A stretch of 64,000 bases of DNA from NCBI RefSeq assembly GCF_932526225.1, contig NC_064044.1, forward strand, positions 5,296,747 to 5,360,746, read 5' to 3'. A model generated the notes under the pieces. It did no database searches and had not been told where the DNA came from. It was given only the letters and a program-made list of their open reading frames with translations. A program made the position numbers and the translations under genes. The DNA comes from Nematostella vectensis (lineage: Eukaryota; Cnidaria; Anthozoa; Actiniaria; Edwardsiidae). Position 1 is the stretch's first letter. The number at the start of each line of letters is the position of its first letter. Of this stretch, positions 36,714 to 56,280 are shown one piece after another.

Positions 36714-39120
36714 GTAATGCTCCGTGTAAGAACTACGGTGAATCGATAGGTCCTGCGGCAATAGGGGTTCGTTATCTTTTTAACTAATCTAATTAATATT
36801 GCTATGCTTATTGGTTCAAGACGCTCTGCCCGCCAAATTTGAACTTTGGAGTCACATTTCTCTGAAATAAGTGCTCTTGCACTCATATTCATTAGGGGGC
36901 TTAGGTTTGAAGTAAGAAAGCTTTCAACCTTTGCATTTTTGTTAAAATCGTATGTTCGGAGCATGGAGAAATCCCTTTCGGATATCTGCTAATAACTTTT
37001 TATACTTCACTTATTACAATTTTGCGCTTTGTCTCTTGCGAAAGCAAACATTCCGCTGGCTAAACGTGTGAAAATACGGTCTCACATTTCCAAAAGCCTG
37101 TTAGTGTGGTAGAATTTAGCTTTCCAAAGAAAGTCACTTTTTCTTTCAAAGATTTTTGACAACGATTTTCATGTTAAGATTGACAACTAAAACGATTCAC
37201 GCATTTAAATAGAGTTACCAATTTTGCTTTATTCGATCCTCAATACAACTATTATCGCATACAAGCCACAGCAATAAAGTTTACTGGAATTCACAGTAGT
37301 AGCAGTCCTCTAGTTATTATTTTATCGACACAGACAGAACGCACAATATTTTCTTAAAACAAGCCGCAAGCAAGGTTTGTTCCATAAGCTCATTGATGAA
37401 TTCGAGAGTGTCCAGCTTATAATCGGGGTCTCCGTCTTCGATACATAGTAGGCCATGAGGACTCACGGAAAATTTCTGCGAAGAAATTGTAATTCTTCTG
37501 GCTCCAGACGGGCTGCATTTATATTCACTATTTCTTTCAGCTTTTTGCATCCGCATAAGCATTCCACTGCTCTTACTGACAATTGCGGGTTATTGCTGAT
37601 ATTTATATTTTACAATTTTCTAAAAAAATATCTTCGCTTCACCAAACGCCGTATCTTCTACTTCAATGCATCGTTTTATGTCCTTTAGTTCTATGTCCCT
37701 TAGTTTAGTTGATGCTTTCATGAGTCGTACAGCATCAACTGATGACGGCAAAATTTGCCCTAGTGCAGAGGTTTCCTCAATGTCCTGTAAAAAAAGTACA
37801 CACAAACTTAAGATTCCTTCTCAACTTCATTTCTTGAATATCAGAACAAAAATACAAGGCAACTACAGTCAACTTCCTCAGAAGCAGACACGTCAGGAAC
37901 TAAAAACAGTGTTACAAGGGCTGTCAGCTAATGAAAATGAAGAAAGACATTGTTGCTTACAATTCTTTCACTTAGACGGGAGTTTGCTGTACCTCAATTT
38001 CAGGGTGTCAAACCCCAGGATGTTTCGCTACATTCAAGGAATACATTCGGGCTTGTTGGTATTTACATTTCACCCAGCTTATAAATCAGGCTCACATAAC
38101 TTATATTTACATATTCACATCGTAAACTCAAATGACAACTTCCCGTAATAAAACTCTTTTAGTAAAATAGAACGAGTAAAATATTTCGTTCCCTTCTGAA
38201 CCAATTATTTGTCTCTCAAGTACTTATTGACCTATGAAAATTTTACCTGGAATGGTTCTAACGCAGCTTCAGCAGCGGCGCTGGTCTCAGAGGTTTCCGG
38301 TTGGAAAAACACGCTGGAACTTGAGGCAGTTTCATCTCTACAGCTCTGCAATTTTGATTTTCGAAATAAATAACAAATTGAAAAGGAGGATCAAGACTGG
38401 TCAAGACAGTACAGAAACAGCAGAATCTATACGGCAAGCGACAGAACATTGACTTTGAGAAAGATCATTTTTCTTACCTCGTGTGAAGTTTTCATGCGTT
38501 GGTTTCCAAGCTCCAAATCGACTCGCTGTCGACAGTACATACAAATGCTTCTAGACCAGCCCTTTTTGCCTTTGTCATCTAGCTCCAAGAAAACTTTCTC
38601 TACTCTGTTCGCCTTTCTCAGGGACCTCTGTTCCACATCTGAAGGCTTACTGCCACACCAAGCCTCGTGGTTTGGGCAGCAACATGCCTGCCTTTTGAAC
38701 ACCATGACAAGCTTTTCTAACTTCTCGGACAAAGTTTGCAAGCAAACAGAACTCAGAAGCGTTTCTTTAAAGTATATACAATAGATTTTCAAACTATTTT
38801 CGAAGAGATCATGAATAGCGAGAGACTTGTCTTAATATATCGAGGAGGAAGCATGTAGAATTCAAAATGGCGACGTGAGCGCTATGTCGGAAATCTAACT
38901 TCCGAACATACGATTCGGACAAAACTCGGGGATAAGTTGTAACAATGCAACCTTTGTTTTATTCTTAATTTAAATGTTTGTCAATCAATGGATAAGATAC
39001 GGAAAACACCCGAAGATGTATTTTAGCCAATCAGAGGGCAGGATTTTACTGAAGTTTTATAGCTACTTCTGCGCATGCGTTGCCGCAGGGTACCGTAGTT
39101 CTTACACGAACCATTACTTA
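36714..39120. mobile_element. Putative TIR element enclosing a 190-aa gene
   Basis: The left end (TAAGTAATGCTCCGTGTAAG then AACTACGGT, later CCTGCGGCAA at 36752-36761) and the inverse of the right end (TAAGTAATGGTTCGTGTAAG then AACTACGGTAC, CCTGCGGCAA) match with a 16-bp exact core. A second inverted pair, TCCGAACATACGATT, lies further in (about 36948-36962 and 38902-38916). No target duplication is clear and no transposase is recognised. It could be a transposon carrying one gene, or a gene flanked by inverted copies of a smaller element. Confidence 0.45.
37463..38705 (-). CDS. Uncharacterised four-exon cysteine-containing protein (190 aa)
   Basis: Exons on the minus strand: 38478-38705, 38247-38345, 37643-37784, 37463-37566 (573 nt). 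All junctions are GT-AG and the phases fit: exon 3 ends one base into a codon and exon 4 supplies the other two. Exon 1 begins MVFKRQACCCPNHEAWCGSK and has GWSRSICMYCRQRVDLELG; the Cys/His spacing could bind zinc. Exon 2 is a Ser/Ala/Glu-rich linker. Exon 4 begins ECLCGCKKLKEIVNINAARL and ends FLRRNFP. I chose the start at 38705 because no earlier in-frame Met has a better context; MKIYCIYF at 38792 is possible. No family recognised. Its position inside inverted ends suggests a mobile-element gene or a captured host gene. Confidence 0.55.
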
Positions 39121-39495
39121 ATAACGTAAGGATTCTGCAACGCATAGTTAATCCTCCCTCTGTAAATACGTGATTCACTAGTTCACAATAATTATTGCGT
39201 GTTTTGATGCTAGTGATTTGAACAAAGGGTGGGGCGGTCTGTGTCCGGCAAATGACGCAGTTCGTCGTTGGAATGCAAAGTTCAGAGCAGTATATAATCA
39301 TTTTAGTCTTGTCCAAACAAAACATTATCAAACCTTACCATAAATTGGGAATTTTCGTTTTTCTAACGATATGTTCAGGGTCAGATCAGGGCCTGATTAG
39401 GGAAGGGGTGTGTATTTCTTAGTCTGCGATGCATTCGAAAAAAAAATCCTCATATTAAGTTTGTACTCATCGGCGTAGCCAGGATTTTTAACAGA
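39121..39495. other. Intergenic upstream of gene C
   Basis: No feature supported other than AT-rich sequence. Confidence 0.4.
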
Positions 39496-39628
39496 AGGAG
39501 ACCCAAAAGGCCCTTTCAAGTCTTCAATTTTCTCCTGTATTTTAGATAATGTCTTATACATTTACTGTATTTTTGGCTGCTAGAAGGGGGGGCCCGGGCC
39601 CCCTAGGCCACCCCCTAATTACGCCCCT
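39496..39628. repeat. Dispersed repeat, copy 2
   Basis: Same element as 14741-14879, in the same orientation: GGCTGCTAGAAGGGGGG then a GC-rich end GGGCCCGGGCCCCC and TACGCCCCTG. It ends about 320 bp before the start codon of gene C. Confidence 0.65.
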
Positions 39629-39841
39629 GTTACTGAAAATTTTTCTCCTATATACAATGGCGAGGTAGGTATAACACGTGACTTTTCTCAAGTCTTTTGT
39701 AAGAATGGTAAATTACAGAGCTTTTATTGACGCATGTTGACAAGGTAGCAACGCCACAACAAGCAAAACAAAACACCCAGCGGGTTGTCGGCTCAATTCA
39801 GCAGACACAGTATGTAAATTATGATATTTTTCCCGACCGCT

Positions 39842-39874
39842 ATTGGTTGTTGTTGGTCACATGATTTCATGTGA
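39842..39874 (+). promoter_or_regulatory. CCAAT module and E-box palindrome of gene C
   Basis: ATTGGTT, 4-bp spacer, TTGGTCACAT; overlapping its end is TCACATGATTTCATGTGA (39857-39874), two inverted CACATG E-boxes separated by TT. It ends 76 bp before the ATG. Genes A and B share the CCAAT pair and TCACAT but not the second E-box half. Confidence 0.5.
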
Positions 39875-39949
39875 TGCGTTTCTTTGGGTGCGGAGAAGAT
39901 TTATTCTCAGTGAAACAGGACATCTCGCCATAACAGCACGAACACTAAG

Positions 39950-47266
<7,317 letters not shown>

Positions 47267-48782
47267 AACAAGCTAATTTTGACAAGCTTAGACATAGATT
47301 AAACAGACTGGCGTGTAATATTTAGGCCCGAAGAACAGCCTCAACGTCGTCCAGCATTGTTGACACAGGATTGTTCGGCAGACGCAAAGATGTAAGGGAG
47401 TGGTGTATACTTTACAGCGCCCATGCAGTCTCGTACTCAGATGCCGTGCGTTGCATTTTGGGAGGTTGAATAAGCGCACGGTGCATGACGGTCAGGATGC
47501 GGTTTCGCGATCGGATTCAGGATATCCGCGCAACAGAAAATAAGGACTGGGTACGAGTCTACCTCCTATGTGCTTGGTTGCTTGCTGGTTTTGCAGGGGG
47601 CTGTGCTTTTGCATTTGACGTTGGGGCCTGGTAAATCGTTAGTCCTTATACTATAAAATTTCCAATAAAAGCAATATATAATAAAACATGTATTCGTACA
47701 AAGTAATCTTAACTGATACAATTACTAAAACGCTACTGCTATCCCATTTAGACTTAAATGCTGTACACTGTAACTCTTTTTTTATAATCGCCATAACGAC
47801 ATGAAGGTATTGCTAAATAAAATGATATAAAGTAAACACTTTGTTTTGTTGTTCTCCCCGCCTCCCGTTGGGAAAATTGTTATCATATCAAACAGTTGTG
47901 GGTCGTTTCGTAAAAAATACATATAATCAACTTCAATAGAAGCAAAAGAAAACGAGCCGCATGCAACCGGAAGTTAGAAAATACTGTCTTTGCGGTTGCT
48001 TACGGAGTGACGTCCTATTGCTGTCATCGTACTAGATTTGCGGTTTGATATTGACACCATAGGTATTGGTTATTTACCAATTATTCGCCGAAGGCTGTGG
48101 ATAGTCGCCGATACCAAAGCAGTGAGGTGAGGGGGAGAGTCGGATGAAAAAATAGTTAATAATCGGATTTAGCTACATACCAGAGTGACCTAGCTTATGC
48201 TTTATTGTTTTGTCTACAAATAGCACGTCTATTGAGAACCGAAAGTGGACCTTCGGCCATCGTGGGGGGTGTGTTCGCACCCCCTGCCATCCCCCCCCCT
48301 GGGTACGGGCCTGTATCAATGCTATGCTATCCTGTTTGGTGGATCCAATTAGTAAAGTCCTGGTACTTGAGGTTCCTGAGATTCCGTCAATTAGACCGGT
48401 CCGAGTACGCATTTTACAAGGAGTGGGCTTGGGCTCAATTGAAAACTTGTTTATTCAGGTTTTCACAAATATCTTGGCGGCCATGTGAAATGGTAGCTTT
48501 CCTGTAGAAAATCGAGTTTCAATTTACCTTGACACCTTGCTCCCGGCCGCCATTTTGCTCGTCAGGAGGAAACCTCGCATTATTAGCGGACGCTTATACA
48601 AACATTCCATTAAGCCCAAGAAGTGTTCTCACCCATATCTAACTTTATAATTTATTTTCTAAATTGTATCAGTAAGAGATTGCTGTGTGTCCATAGAATG
48701 ATAATAATAGTGATAATATATATTATAACTGTTAAATATAAAGGATACTCCGTGTTCATCTGTACGCGATCAAACATCATTA

Positions 48783-49640
48783 ATGGGTAAATTCGTCGCG
48801 ATGTTCTTCTGCCTCTCCCTCGTATCCCTGCAAGCCTCTCCCTCGTATCCCTACAAGCCCCTCTATCTTACCTCTACAGGCCTCTCCCTCGTATCCCTAC
48901 AAGCCTTTCCTTCGTATCCCTACAAGCCTCTTCCTCGTATTCCTACAAGCCCCTCCCTCGTATTCATACAAGCCTCTCCCTCGTATCCCTACAAGCCTCT
49001 CCCTCGTATCCCTACAAGACTCTCCCTCGTATTCCTACACGCCTCTCCCTCGTATACCTACAAGCCTCTCCCTCGTATCCCTACAAGCCTCTTCCTCGTA
49101 TTCCTACAAGCCTCTCCCTCGTATCCATACAAGCCCCTACCTCGTATCCCTACAAGCCTCTCCCTCGTATCCTTAAAATCCTCTTCCTCGTATCCCTACA
49201 AGCCTCTGCCTCGTATCCCTACAAGCCTCTGCCTCGTATACCTACAAGCCTCTCCCTCGTATCCCTACAAGCCTCTACCTCGTATCCCTACAAGCCCCTC
49301 CCTCGTATTCCTACAAGCCTCTCCCTCGTATCCCTACAAGCCTCTCCCTAGTATTCCTACAAGCCCCTCCCTCGTATTCCTACACGCCTCTCCCTCGTAT
49401 CCCTACAAGCCTTTCCCTCGTATCCCTACAAGCCTCTTCCTCGTATCCCTACAAGCCTCTGCCTCGTATCCCTACAAGCCTCTCCCTCGTATCCCTTCAA
49501 GCCTCTTTCTCGGTATCTCCCTATTATCCCTACAAGTCTTTCCCTCGTATCCCTACAAGGCTATCCCTCGTATCCCTACAAGCCTTTCCCTAAGTACCCC
49601 TACAAGCCTCTCCCTTGTATCCCTACAAGCCTCTCCCTAG
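48783..49640 (+). other. Signal-peptide-like ORF running into the 23-bp array
   Basis: 285 codons, starting MGKFVAMFFCLSLVSLQASP (basic then hydrophobic, like a secretion signal), then repeats of SYPYKPLPRIPTSLSLVSLQ. The mirrored arm also has an ORF with the same start, truncated to 133 codons by indels. All three frames of this strand stay open across a 23-bp period, so length alone proves nothing. The repeat unit is itself the second half of the signal-like segment, so the array may have grown from a real signal-peptide exon. I do not call a gene. Confidence 0.25.
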
Positions 49641-49927
49641 TATCCCTACAAGCCTTTCCCTCGTATCCCTACAAGCCTTTCCCTAAGTACCCCTACAAAT
49701 CTCTCCCTATTATCCCTACAAGCCTCTCCCTAGTATCCCTAAAAGCCTCTCCCTAGTATCCCTACAAGCCTCTCCCTAGTATCCCTACAGGCCTTTCCCT
49801 CGTATCCCTACAAGCCTTTCCCTCGTATCCCTACAAGCCTCTCCCTAGTATCCCTACAGGCCTTTCCCTCGTATCCCTACAAGCCTTTCCCTCGTATCCC
49901 TACAAGCCTTTCCCTCGTATCCCTACA
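48815..49927 (+). repeat. 23-bp tandem array at the edge of inverted arm 2
   Basis: About 48 copies of the same unit as 21737-22612, opposite orientation, with GTATCCCTACAAGCCTCTCC as core. It runs without any spacer into the 27-bp satellite at 49928. Confidence 0.92.
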
Positions 49928-50230
49928 AGACCATGGAGTGGTTCGATCATAGAGCGACCATGGAGTGGTTCGAACATAGAGCGACCATAGAGTGGTTCGA
50001 TTATAGAGCGACCATAGAGTGGTTCGATCATAAAGCGACCATAGAGTGGTTCGATCATACAGCGACCATAGAGTGGTTTGATCATAGAGCCACCATAGAG
50101 TGGTTCGATCATAGAGCGACCATAGAGTGGTTCGATCATAGAGCGACCATAGAGTGGTTCGACCATAGAGCGACCATGGAGTGGTTTGATCATAGAGCGA
50201 CCATACAGTGGTTCGATCATAGAGCGACCA

Positions 50231-53200
50231 TAGAGTGATACGATCATAGAGCGACCATAGGGTGGTTCGGTCATATAGCGACCATAGAGTGGTTCGAACA
50301 TAGGGCGACCATAGAGTGGTTCGATCATAGAGCTATCATAGAGTGGTTACATCTTAGAGCGACCATGGAGTAGTTCGAACATAAAGCGACCATAGAGTGG
50401 TTCGAAAAAAGGGCGACCACAGAGTGGTTCGATCATAGAGCGACCATAGAGTGGTTACATCTTAGAGCGACCATGGAGTGGTTCGAACATAAAGCGACCA
50501 TACAGTGGTTCAACAAAAGGGGGACCATAGAGTGGTTCGATCATAGAGCGACCATAGAGTGGTTCGAACATAGAGCAACCATAGAATGGTTCGAACATAG
50601 GGCGACCATAGAGTGGTTCGAACATAAGGCTACCATAGAGTAGTTCGATCATAGAGCGACCATAGAGTGGTTCGGTCATAGAGCGACCATAGAGTGGTTC
50701 GATCATAGAGCGAACATGGAGTGGTTCGATCATAGAGCGACCATAGAGTGGTTTGATCGTAGAGCGACCATGGAGTGGTTCGATCATAGAGCGACCATAG
50801 AGTGGTTAGATCATAGAGCGACCATAGAGTGGTTCGATCGTAGAGCGACCATAGAGTGGTTCGATCATAGAGCGACCATAGAGTGGTTGGATCATAGAGC
50901 GACCATAGAGTGGTTCGAACATAGGGCGACCATAGAGTAGTTCTAACATAGGGCGACCATAGAGTGGTTCGATCATAGAGCGACCATAGAGTGGTTCGAA
51001 CATAGAGCGACCATAGAGTGGTTCGAACATAGAGCGACCATAGAGTGGTTCGAGCATAGGGCGACCATAGAGTGGTTCGAACATAGGGCGACCATAGAGT
51101 GGTTCGAACATAGAGCGACCATAGAGTGGTTCGAAAATAGGGCGACCATAGAGTGGTTCGATCATAGAGCGACCATAGAATGGTTCGAACATAGAGCGAC
51201 CATAGAGTGGTTCGAACATAGAGCGACCATAGAGTGGTTCTCGATCATAGAGCGACCATGGAGTGGTTTGATCATAGAGCGACCATAGAGTGGTTTGATC
51301 ATAGAGCGACCATAGAGTGGTTCGAAAAAAAGGGCGACCATAGAGTGGTTCGATCATAGAGCGACAATAGAGTGGTTCGAACATAGAGCGACCATAGAGT
51401 GGTTCGAACATAGGGCGACCATAGAGTGGTTCGAACATAGGGCGACCATAGAGTGGTTCGATCATAGAGCGACAATGGAGTGGTTTGATCATAGAGCCAC
51501 AATAGAGTGGTTCGATCATAGAGCGACCATAGAGTGGTTCGATCATAGAGCGACCATAGAGTGGTTCGATCATAGAGCGACCATAGAGTGGTTCTAAAAA
51601 AGGGCGACCATAGAGTGGTTCGATCATAGAGCGACCATAGAGTGGTTCGAACATAGAGCGACCATAGAGTGGTTCGAACATAGGGCGACCATAGAGTGGT
51701 TTGATTATAGAGCCACCATAGAGTGGTTCGAACATAGAGCGACCATAGAGTGGTTCGATCATAGAGCGACCATAGAGTGGTTCGAAAAAAGGGCGACCAT
51801 AGAGTGGTTCGATCATAGAGCGACCATAGAGTGGTTCGAACATAGAGCGACCATAGAGTGGTTCGAACATAGGGCGACCATAGAGTGGTTCGAACATAGG
51901 GCGACCATAGAGTGGTTCGAACATAGGGCGACCATAGATGGGTTCGATCAAAGAGCGACCATAGAGTGGTTTGATCATAGAGCCACCATAGAGTGGTTCG
52001 ATCATAGAGCGACCATACAGTGGTTCGATCATAGAGCGACCATAGAGTGATACGATCATAGAGCGACCATAGGGTGGTTCGGTAATATAGCGACCATAGA
52101 GTGGTTCGAACATAGGGCGACCATAGAGTGGTTCGATCATAGAGCAACCATAGAGTGGTTACATCTTAGAGCGACCATGGAGTGGTTCGAACATAAAGCG
52201 ACCATAGAGTGGTTCGAAAAAAGGGCGGCCACAGAGTGGTTCGATCATAGAGCGACCATAGAGTGGTTACATCTTAGAGCGACCATGGAGTGGTTCGAAC
52301 ATAAAGCGACCATACAGTGGTTCGAAAAAAGGGCGACCATAGAGTGGTTCGATCATAGAGCGACCATAGAGTGGTTCGAACAAAGAGCAACCATAGAGTG
52401 GTTCGAACATAGGGCGACCATAGAGTTGTTCGAACATAGGGCGACCATAGAGTGGTTCGGTCATAGAGCGACCATAGAGTGGTTCGATCATAGAGCGAAC
52501 ATGGAGTGGTTCGATCATAGAGCGACCATAGAGTGGTTTGATCGTAGAGCGACCATGGAGTGGTTCGATCATAGAGCGACCATGGAAAGGTTCGATCATA
52601 GAGCGACCATGGAGTGGTTCGGTCATTGAGCGACCATAGAGTGGTTCGATCATAGAGCGACCATAGAGTGGTTCGATCGTAGAGCGACCATAGAGTGGTT
52701 CGATTATAGAGCGACAATAGAGTGGTTTGATCATAGAGCCACCATAGAGTGGTCCGATCATAGAGCGACCATAGAGTGGTTCGATCATAGAGCGACCATA
52801 GAGTGGTTCGATCATAGAGCGACCATAGAGTGGTTCTAAAAAAGGGCGACCATAGAGTGGTTCGATCATAGAGCGACCATAGAGTGGTTCGAACATAGAG
52901 CGACCATAGAGTAGTTCGAACATAGGGCGACCATAGAGTGGTTTGATCATAGAGCCACCATAGAGTTGTTCGAACATAGGGCGACCATAGAGTGGTTCGA
53001 TCATAGAGCGACCACAGAGTGGTTCGATCATAGAGCGACCATAGAGTGGTTCGAACATAGAGCGACCATAGAGTGGTTCGAACATAGGGCGATCATACAG
53101 TGGTTCGATCATAGAGCGACCATAGAGTGGTTACATCTTAGAGCGACCATGGAGTGGTTCGAACATAAAGCGACCATACAGTGGTTCGGAAAAAGGGCGA

Positions 53201-56200
53201 CCATAGAGTGGTTCGATCATAGAGCGACCATAGAGTGGTTCGAACATAGAGCAACCATAGAGTTGTTCGAACATAGGGCGACCATAGAGTGGTTCGAACA
53301 TAAGGCGACCATAGAGTGGTTTGATCATAGAGCGACCATAGAGTGGTTCGGTCATAGAGCGACCATAGAGTGGTTCGATCATAGAGCGAACATGGAGTGG
53401 TTCGATCATAGAGCGACCATAGATTGGTTTGATCGTAGAGCGACCATGGAGTTGTTCGGTCATAGAGCGACCATGGAGAGGTTCGATCATAGAGCGACCA
53501 TGGAGTGGTTCGGTCATTGAGCGACCATAGAGTGGTTCGATCATAGAGCGACCATAGAGTGTTTCTATCGTAGAGCGACCATAGAGTGGTTCGATCATAG
53601 AGCGACCATAGAGTGGTTCGAACATACAGCGACCATAGAGTGGTTCGAAAATAGGGCGACCATAGAGTGGTTCGATCATAGAGCGACCATAGCGTGGTTC
53701 GAACATAGAGCGACCATAGAGTGGTTCGAACATAGGGCGACCATAGAGTGGTTCGAACATAGGGCGACCATAGAGTGGTTCGATCATAGAGCGACCATAG
53801 AGTGGTCCGATCATAGAGCGACCATAGAGTGGTTCGATAATAGAGCGACCATAGAGTGGTTCGATCATAGATTGACCATAGAGTGGTTCGAACATAGAGT
53901 GACCATGGAGTGGTTTGATCATAGAGCGACCATAGAGTGGTCTGGTCATCGAGCGACCATGGAGTGGTTCGATCATAGAGCGACCATGGAGTGGTTCGAT
54001 CATAGAGCGACCATAGAGTGGTTCGGTCATAGAGCGACCATAGAGTGGTTCGATCATAGAGCGAACATGGGGTGGTTCGATCATAAAGCGACCATAGAGT
54101 GGTTTGATCGTAGAGCGACCATAGGGTGGTTCGATCATAGAGCGATTATAGAGTGGTTCGATCATATAGCGACCATATAGTGGTCCGATCATAGAGCGAC
54201 CCTAGAGTGGTTCGATCACATAGCGACCATGGAGTGGTTTGATCATAGAACGACCATAGAGTGGTTCCATCATAGAGCGATCATAGAGTGGTTCGATCAT
54301 AGAGTGACCATAGAGTGGTTTGATCGTAAGCGACCATGGAGTGGTTTGATCTTAGAGCGACCATGGAGTGGTTCGATCATAGAGCGACCATGGAGTGGTT
54401 CGGTCATAGAGCGACCATAGAGTGGTTCGATCATAGAGCGACCATAGAGTGGTTCGATCATATAGCGACCATAGAGTGGTTCGATCATAGAGCGACCATA
54501 GAGTGGTTCGATCATAGAGCGACAATAGAGTGGTTCGAAAATAGGGCGATCATACAGTGGTTCGATCATAGAGCGACCATAGAGTGGTTCAATCATAGAG
54601 TGACCATAGAGTTGTTCGATCATAGAGCGACCATAGAGTGGTTCGATCATAGAGTGACCATAGAGTTGTTCGATCATAGAGCGACCATAGAGTGGTTCGA
54701 TCATAGAGCGACCATAGAGTCGTTCGATCATATAGCGACCATTGACTGGTTCGATCATAGAGCGACCATAGAGTCGTTCGATCATATAGCGACCATTGAG
54801 TGGTTCGATCATAGAGCGACCATAGAGTCGTTCGATCATATAGCGACCATATAGTGGTCCGATCATAGAGCGACCCTAGAGTGGTTCGATCACATAGCGA
54901 CCATGGAGTGGTTTGATCATAGAACGACCATAGAGTGGTTCCATCATAGAGCGACCATAGAGTGGTTCGATCATAGAGTGACCATAGAGTGGTTTGATCG
55001 TAGAGCGACCATGGAGTGGTTTGATCATAGAGCGACCATGGAGTGGTTCGATCATAGAGCGACCATGGAGTGGTTCGGTCATAGAGCGACCATAGAGTGG
55101 TTCGATCATAGAGCGACCATAGAGTGTTTCGATCATATAGCGACCATAGAGTGGTTCGATCATAGAGCGAACATGGAGTGGTTCGATCATAGAGCGACCA
55201 TAGAGTGGTTTGATCGTAGAGCGACCATGGAGTGGTTCGATCATAGAGCGACCATGGAGAGGTTCGATCATAGAGCGACCATGGAGTGGTTCGATCACAT
55301 AGCGACCATGGAATGGTTTGATCATAGAACGACCATAGAGTGGTTCCATCATAGAGCGATCATAGAGTGGTTCGATCATAGAGTGACCATAGAGTGGTTT
55401 GATCGTAGAGCGACCATGGAGTGGTTTGATCATAGAGCGACGATGGAGTGGTTCGATCATAGAGCGACCATGGAGTGGTTCGGTCATAGAGCGACCATAG
55501 AGTGGTTCGATCATAGAGTGACCATAGAGTGGTTCGATCATAGAGCCACCATAGAGTGGTTCGATCATAGAGCGACCATAGAGTGGTTCGATCATAGAGC
55601 GACCATAGAGTGGTTCGATCATAGAGCGACCATAGAGTGGTTCTAAAAAAGGGCGACCATAGAGTGGTTCGATCATAGAGCGACCATAGAGTGGTTCGAA
55701 CATAGAGCGACCATAGAGTGGTTCGAACATAGAGCGACCATAGAGTGGTTCGATCATAGAGCAACCATAGAGTGGTTCGATCATAGAGTGACCATAGAGT
55801 TGTTCGATCATAGAGCGACCATAGAGTCGTTCGATCATATAGCGACCATTGAGTGGTTCGATCATAGAGCGACCATAGAGTCGTTCGATCATATAGCGAC
55901 CATATAGTGGTCCGATCATAGAGCGACCCTAGAGTGGTTCGATCACATAGCGACCATGGAGTGGTTTGATAATAGAACGACCATAGAGTGGTTCCATCAT
56001 AGAGCGACCATAGAGTGGTTCGATCATAGAGTGACCATAGAGTGGTTTGATCGTAGAGCGACCATGGAGTGGTTTGATCATAGAGCGACCATGGAGTGGT
56101 TCGATCATAGAGCGACCATGGAGTGGTTCGGTCATAGAGCGACCATAGAGTGGTTCGATCATAGAGCGACCATAGAGTGTTTCGATCATATAGCGACCAT

Positions 56201-56280
56201 AGAGTGGTTCGATCATAGACCGAACATGGAGTGGTTCGATCATAGAGCGACCATAGAGTGGTTTGATCATAGAGCGACCA
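50231..56280. repeat. Higher-order repeat unit 1 of the 27-bp satellite
   Basis: Starts at TAGAGTGATACGATCATAGA; the same string recurs at 56281, an offset of 6050 bp. Landmarks inside (TAGAGTAGTTCTAACATA, TTACATCTTAGAGCGACC, TCAACAAAAGGGGGACC) recur at the same offset. Confidence 0.8.

Noticed and set aside
37317-37562. 81-codon minus ORF beginning MLMRMQKAERNSEY
   Set aside because: The alternative frame gives ECLCGCKKLKEIV and fits the phase of the preceding exon; this frame does not.
37666-38148. 160-codon plus-strand ORF
   Set aside because: It overlaps exon 3 and intron 2 of the minus-strand gene, whose splice phases fit exactly; no similarity is recognised in the plus frame.
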